A DNA stretch of 14,855 nt from Pseudomonadota bacterium (lineage in GTDB: Bacteria; Pseudomonadota; Alphaproteobacteria; HIMB59; GCA-002718135): assembly GCA_027625355.1 (NCBI GenBank), contig JAQBWI010000017.1, forward strand, positions 1 to 14,855, in the 5' to 3' direction. Below the pieces are notes generated by a model. That model saw only the letters and a list, made by a program, of their open reading frames with translations. It was not told where the DNA came from and made no database searches. Position numbers and translations under genes: made by a program. Within the stretch, counting starts at the first letter, position 1. Each line of letters starts with the position of its first letter. Below, in pieces: positions 14,086 through 14,855 of the stretch.

Positions 14086-14466
14086 TTACTCTTTAACTTC
14101 TACTAATTCTTTTTCTCGATCAAGAAATTTGTATTCCATTTTTGTAGTTTTAAACAAGTCATTTACTTTATTAAATACACTTTGAGGAAAAAAATTAGCA
14201 CATGAATAGACGTCTAATTGCATTAAGCCCGGACTGGTTTCATCCCAAATATGTAATGCTATATGACTAGTTTCAATAATTGCTACTGAAGTCATTCCTT
14301 TGTTGCCTTTTTCGTTAACATACATTGTATAAGGACCTGATAAAAGCTTCATATCGATTTCTTTAATAAGACTTCTCACCCAGTCAGAAATTTTATTTAA
14401 ATCTTCTTCTTGCGGACACCAACTAATATTAGCTCTTACAATTAAGTGTTTATGTTGTTGAGTCAT
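14086..14466 (-). CDS. SpeD-like S-adenosylmethionine decarboxylase-family protein, divergent processing site
   Basis: 126 residues, the size of class 1B prokaryotic AdoMet decarboxylases. Those cut themselves at a Glu-Ser bond and turn the Ser into a pyruvoyl cofactor, supplying decarboxylated AdoMet for spermidine synthesis. The central motif is recognisable: 'ETSHIALHIWDE' (65-76) against the usual S-E-S-H-[LI]-T-I-H. It keeps the pyruvoyl-forming Ser67, His68, the later His72 and the catalytic Cys89 ('DVYSCANFF'), but the residue before the Ser is Thr instead of Glu. A 2-residue insertion lies between His72 and Cys89. Either it processes at a Thr-Ser bond or it has a changed substrate; SpeD homologues acting on arginine or ornithine are known. 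Start ATG 14466 has a perfect AAGGAGGT. A structured leader precedes it. No spermidine synthase gene is in view. Confidence 0.75.
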   Translation of the reverse strand: MTQQHKHLIVRANISWCPQEEDLNKISDWVRSLIKEIDMKLLSGPYTMYVNEKGNKGMTSVAIIETSHIALHIWDETSPGLMQLDVYSCANFFPQSVFNKVNDLFKTTKMEYKFLDREKELVEVKE

Positions 14467-14470
14467 AATA

Positions 14471-14515
14471 ACCTCCTTTTAAAGAGGTATTCGTCACAGG
14501 GAATACCGTTACCTG
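14471..14515 (-). promoter_or_regulatory. Structured 5' leader of the SpeD-like gene: candidate translational switch
   Basis: On the - strand transcript, GGTATTC (14507-14501) and GAATACC (14492-14486) form a perfect 7-bp hairpin with an 8-base loop. The last three bases of its 3' arm (ACC) also begin a second hairpin, ACCTCTTT/AAAGGAGGT (14488-14471), which buries the AAGGAGGT ribosome site 5 bases from the start codon. The two hairpins therefore exclude each other. In addition CAGG (14515-14512) can pair with CCTG in the loop of the first hairpin (14500-14497), a possible H-type pseudoknot. Mutually exclusive stems controlling a ribosome site are the layout of small translational riboswitches. 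No known class is matched by memory. Confidence 0.5.
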
Positions 14516-14590
14516 GACATTCATTTACAGAGAATAACTATCTGATTTTTTTCTTATATCCCAAATTACATTATTTTTAAAATTATTTAA

Positions 14591-14800
14591 TTAGCTTTTT
14601 TTAAATGCAAGATAATAAGGGCGCACACTTACAACTAAAAACAATAACACATACCAAAACCACGGAGCTTGCAACAAAATAGTTACATATTTGGCTAGAA
14701 GTAAAGTAATAATAAAAACTGATAATTTTACTAAACCAATATCATACCATTGCATATTACTAATAAATTTTTCGTTTCGGTCTATTATGAATTTAAACAT
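14591..14800 (-). CDS. Small two-helix membrane protein (hypothetical)
   Basis: 69 residues: a charged N-terminus (MFKFIIDRNEKF), helix 1 about 21-43, a short turn with QAPW, helix 2 about 46-65, and a basic end (AFKKS). No family is recognised. The ATG at 14800 is preceded on the - strand by a GGGA stretch 8 bases away, a weak ribosome site. It lies upstream of the SpeD-like gene on the same strand with a 124-base gap that holds the leader described above, so cotranscription is possible but not shown. It could be an inner-membrane accessory protein or island cargo. The rest of the window (14801-14855) holds only its upstream A/T-rich DNA. Confidence 0.6.
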   Translation of the reverse strand: MFKFIIDRNEKFISNMQWYDIGLVKLSVFIITLLLAKYVTILLQAPWFWYVLLFLVVSVRPYYLAFKKS

Positions 14801-14855
14801 TTTTTTTCCCGTTGATTATTAATACAGTTTTCATAAAAAAATTTACGTAATTGAA

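Noticed and set aside
14471..14515. Naming the leader as SAM-II or SAM-V
   Set aside because: I cannot match the conserved core of either class from memory, so only a structural candidate is reported.
12850..14855. Second copy of the tRNA 3' end (attR)
   Set aside because: Reading this stretch found no repeat of the T-arm and acceptor segment, so no far boundary is claimed.
1..14855. CRISPR arrays, insertion sequences, rRNA
   Set aside because: No regularly spaced repeats, transposase-like ORFs with inverted ends, or rRNA segments were seen.

Overview
The window looks like a chromosomal piece of a low-GC, gene-dense alphaproteobacterium, most likely a marine lineage such as SAR11 or a relative. 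The reasons are strong A/T bias at third codon positions, spacers of a few bases or overlapping stops and starts, and a catabolic locus built around one peptide-type ABC transporter. This placement is inferred from style and gene content, not from a marker gene.

Layout. (1) Positions 2-3702, + strand, is a tight operon that enters from the left edge. It holds the 3' end of a PhyH-family Fe(II)/2-oxoglutarate dioxygenase, a fold-type IV PLP aminotransferase, a DHDPS/NAL-superfamily lyase and an M81 (MlrC-like) metallopeptidase. (2) Positions 3699-11509, - strand, is a converging seven-gene operon. In transcription order it holds a family 5 periplasmic binding protein, two Dpp/Opp-type permeases, two Dpp/Opp-type ATPases, a second DHDPS/NAL-superfamily lyase and a class III (glutamate-1-semialdehyde aminomutase-like) aminotransferase. 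The two operons overlap by four bases at their stop codons. (3) Positions 11660-12652, - strand, is a separate membrane fatty-acid hydroxylase/sterol desaturase. (4) From 12776 the content changes: tRNA-Gln(UUG), an intact tyrosine recombinase just downstream of it, a 27-residue hydrophobic ORF coupled to the recombinase, then on the - strand a divergent SpeD-like (AdoMet decarboxylase family) gene with a structured leader and a small two-helix membrane protein.

How it works together (inference). The binding protein and Dpp-type permease would import a peptide-like or amino-acid-derived compound. The M81 peptidase, the two aldolase-fold lyases, the two unrelated PLP aminotransferases and the dioxygenase would dismantle or modify it. 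The substrate cannot be read from the sequence.

Most notable observation: the binding protein appears to be a natural circular permutant. Directly after its signal peptide comes what is normally the C-terminal half of a family 5 binding protein (residues 24-263). The normal N-terminal half follows (264-535), and the protein ends exactly where its relatives continue into the RVRQAL segment. Second most notable is the leader of the SpeD-like gene: two mutually exclusive hairpins, one of which sequesters a perfect Shine-Dalgarno sequence, plus a possible pseudoknot. That resembles a small translational riboswitch.
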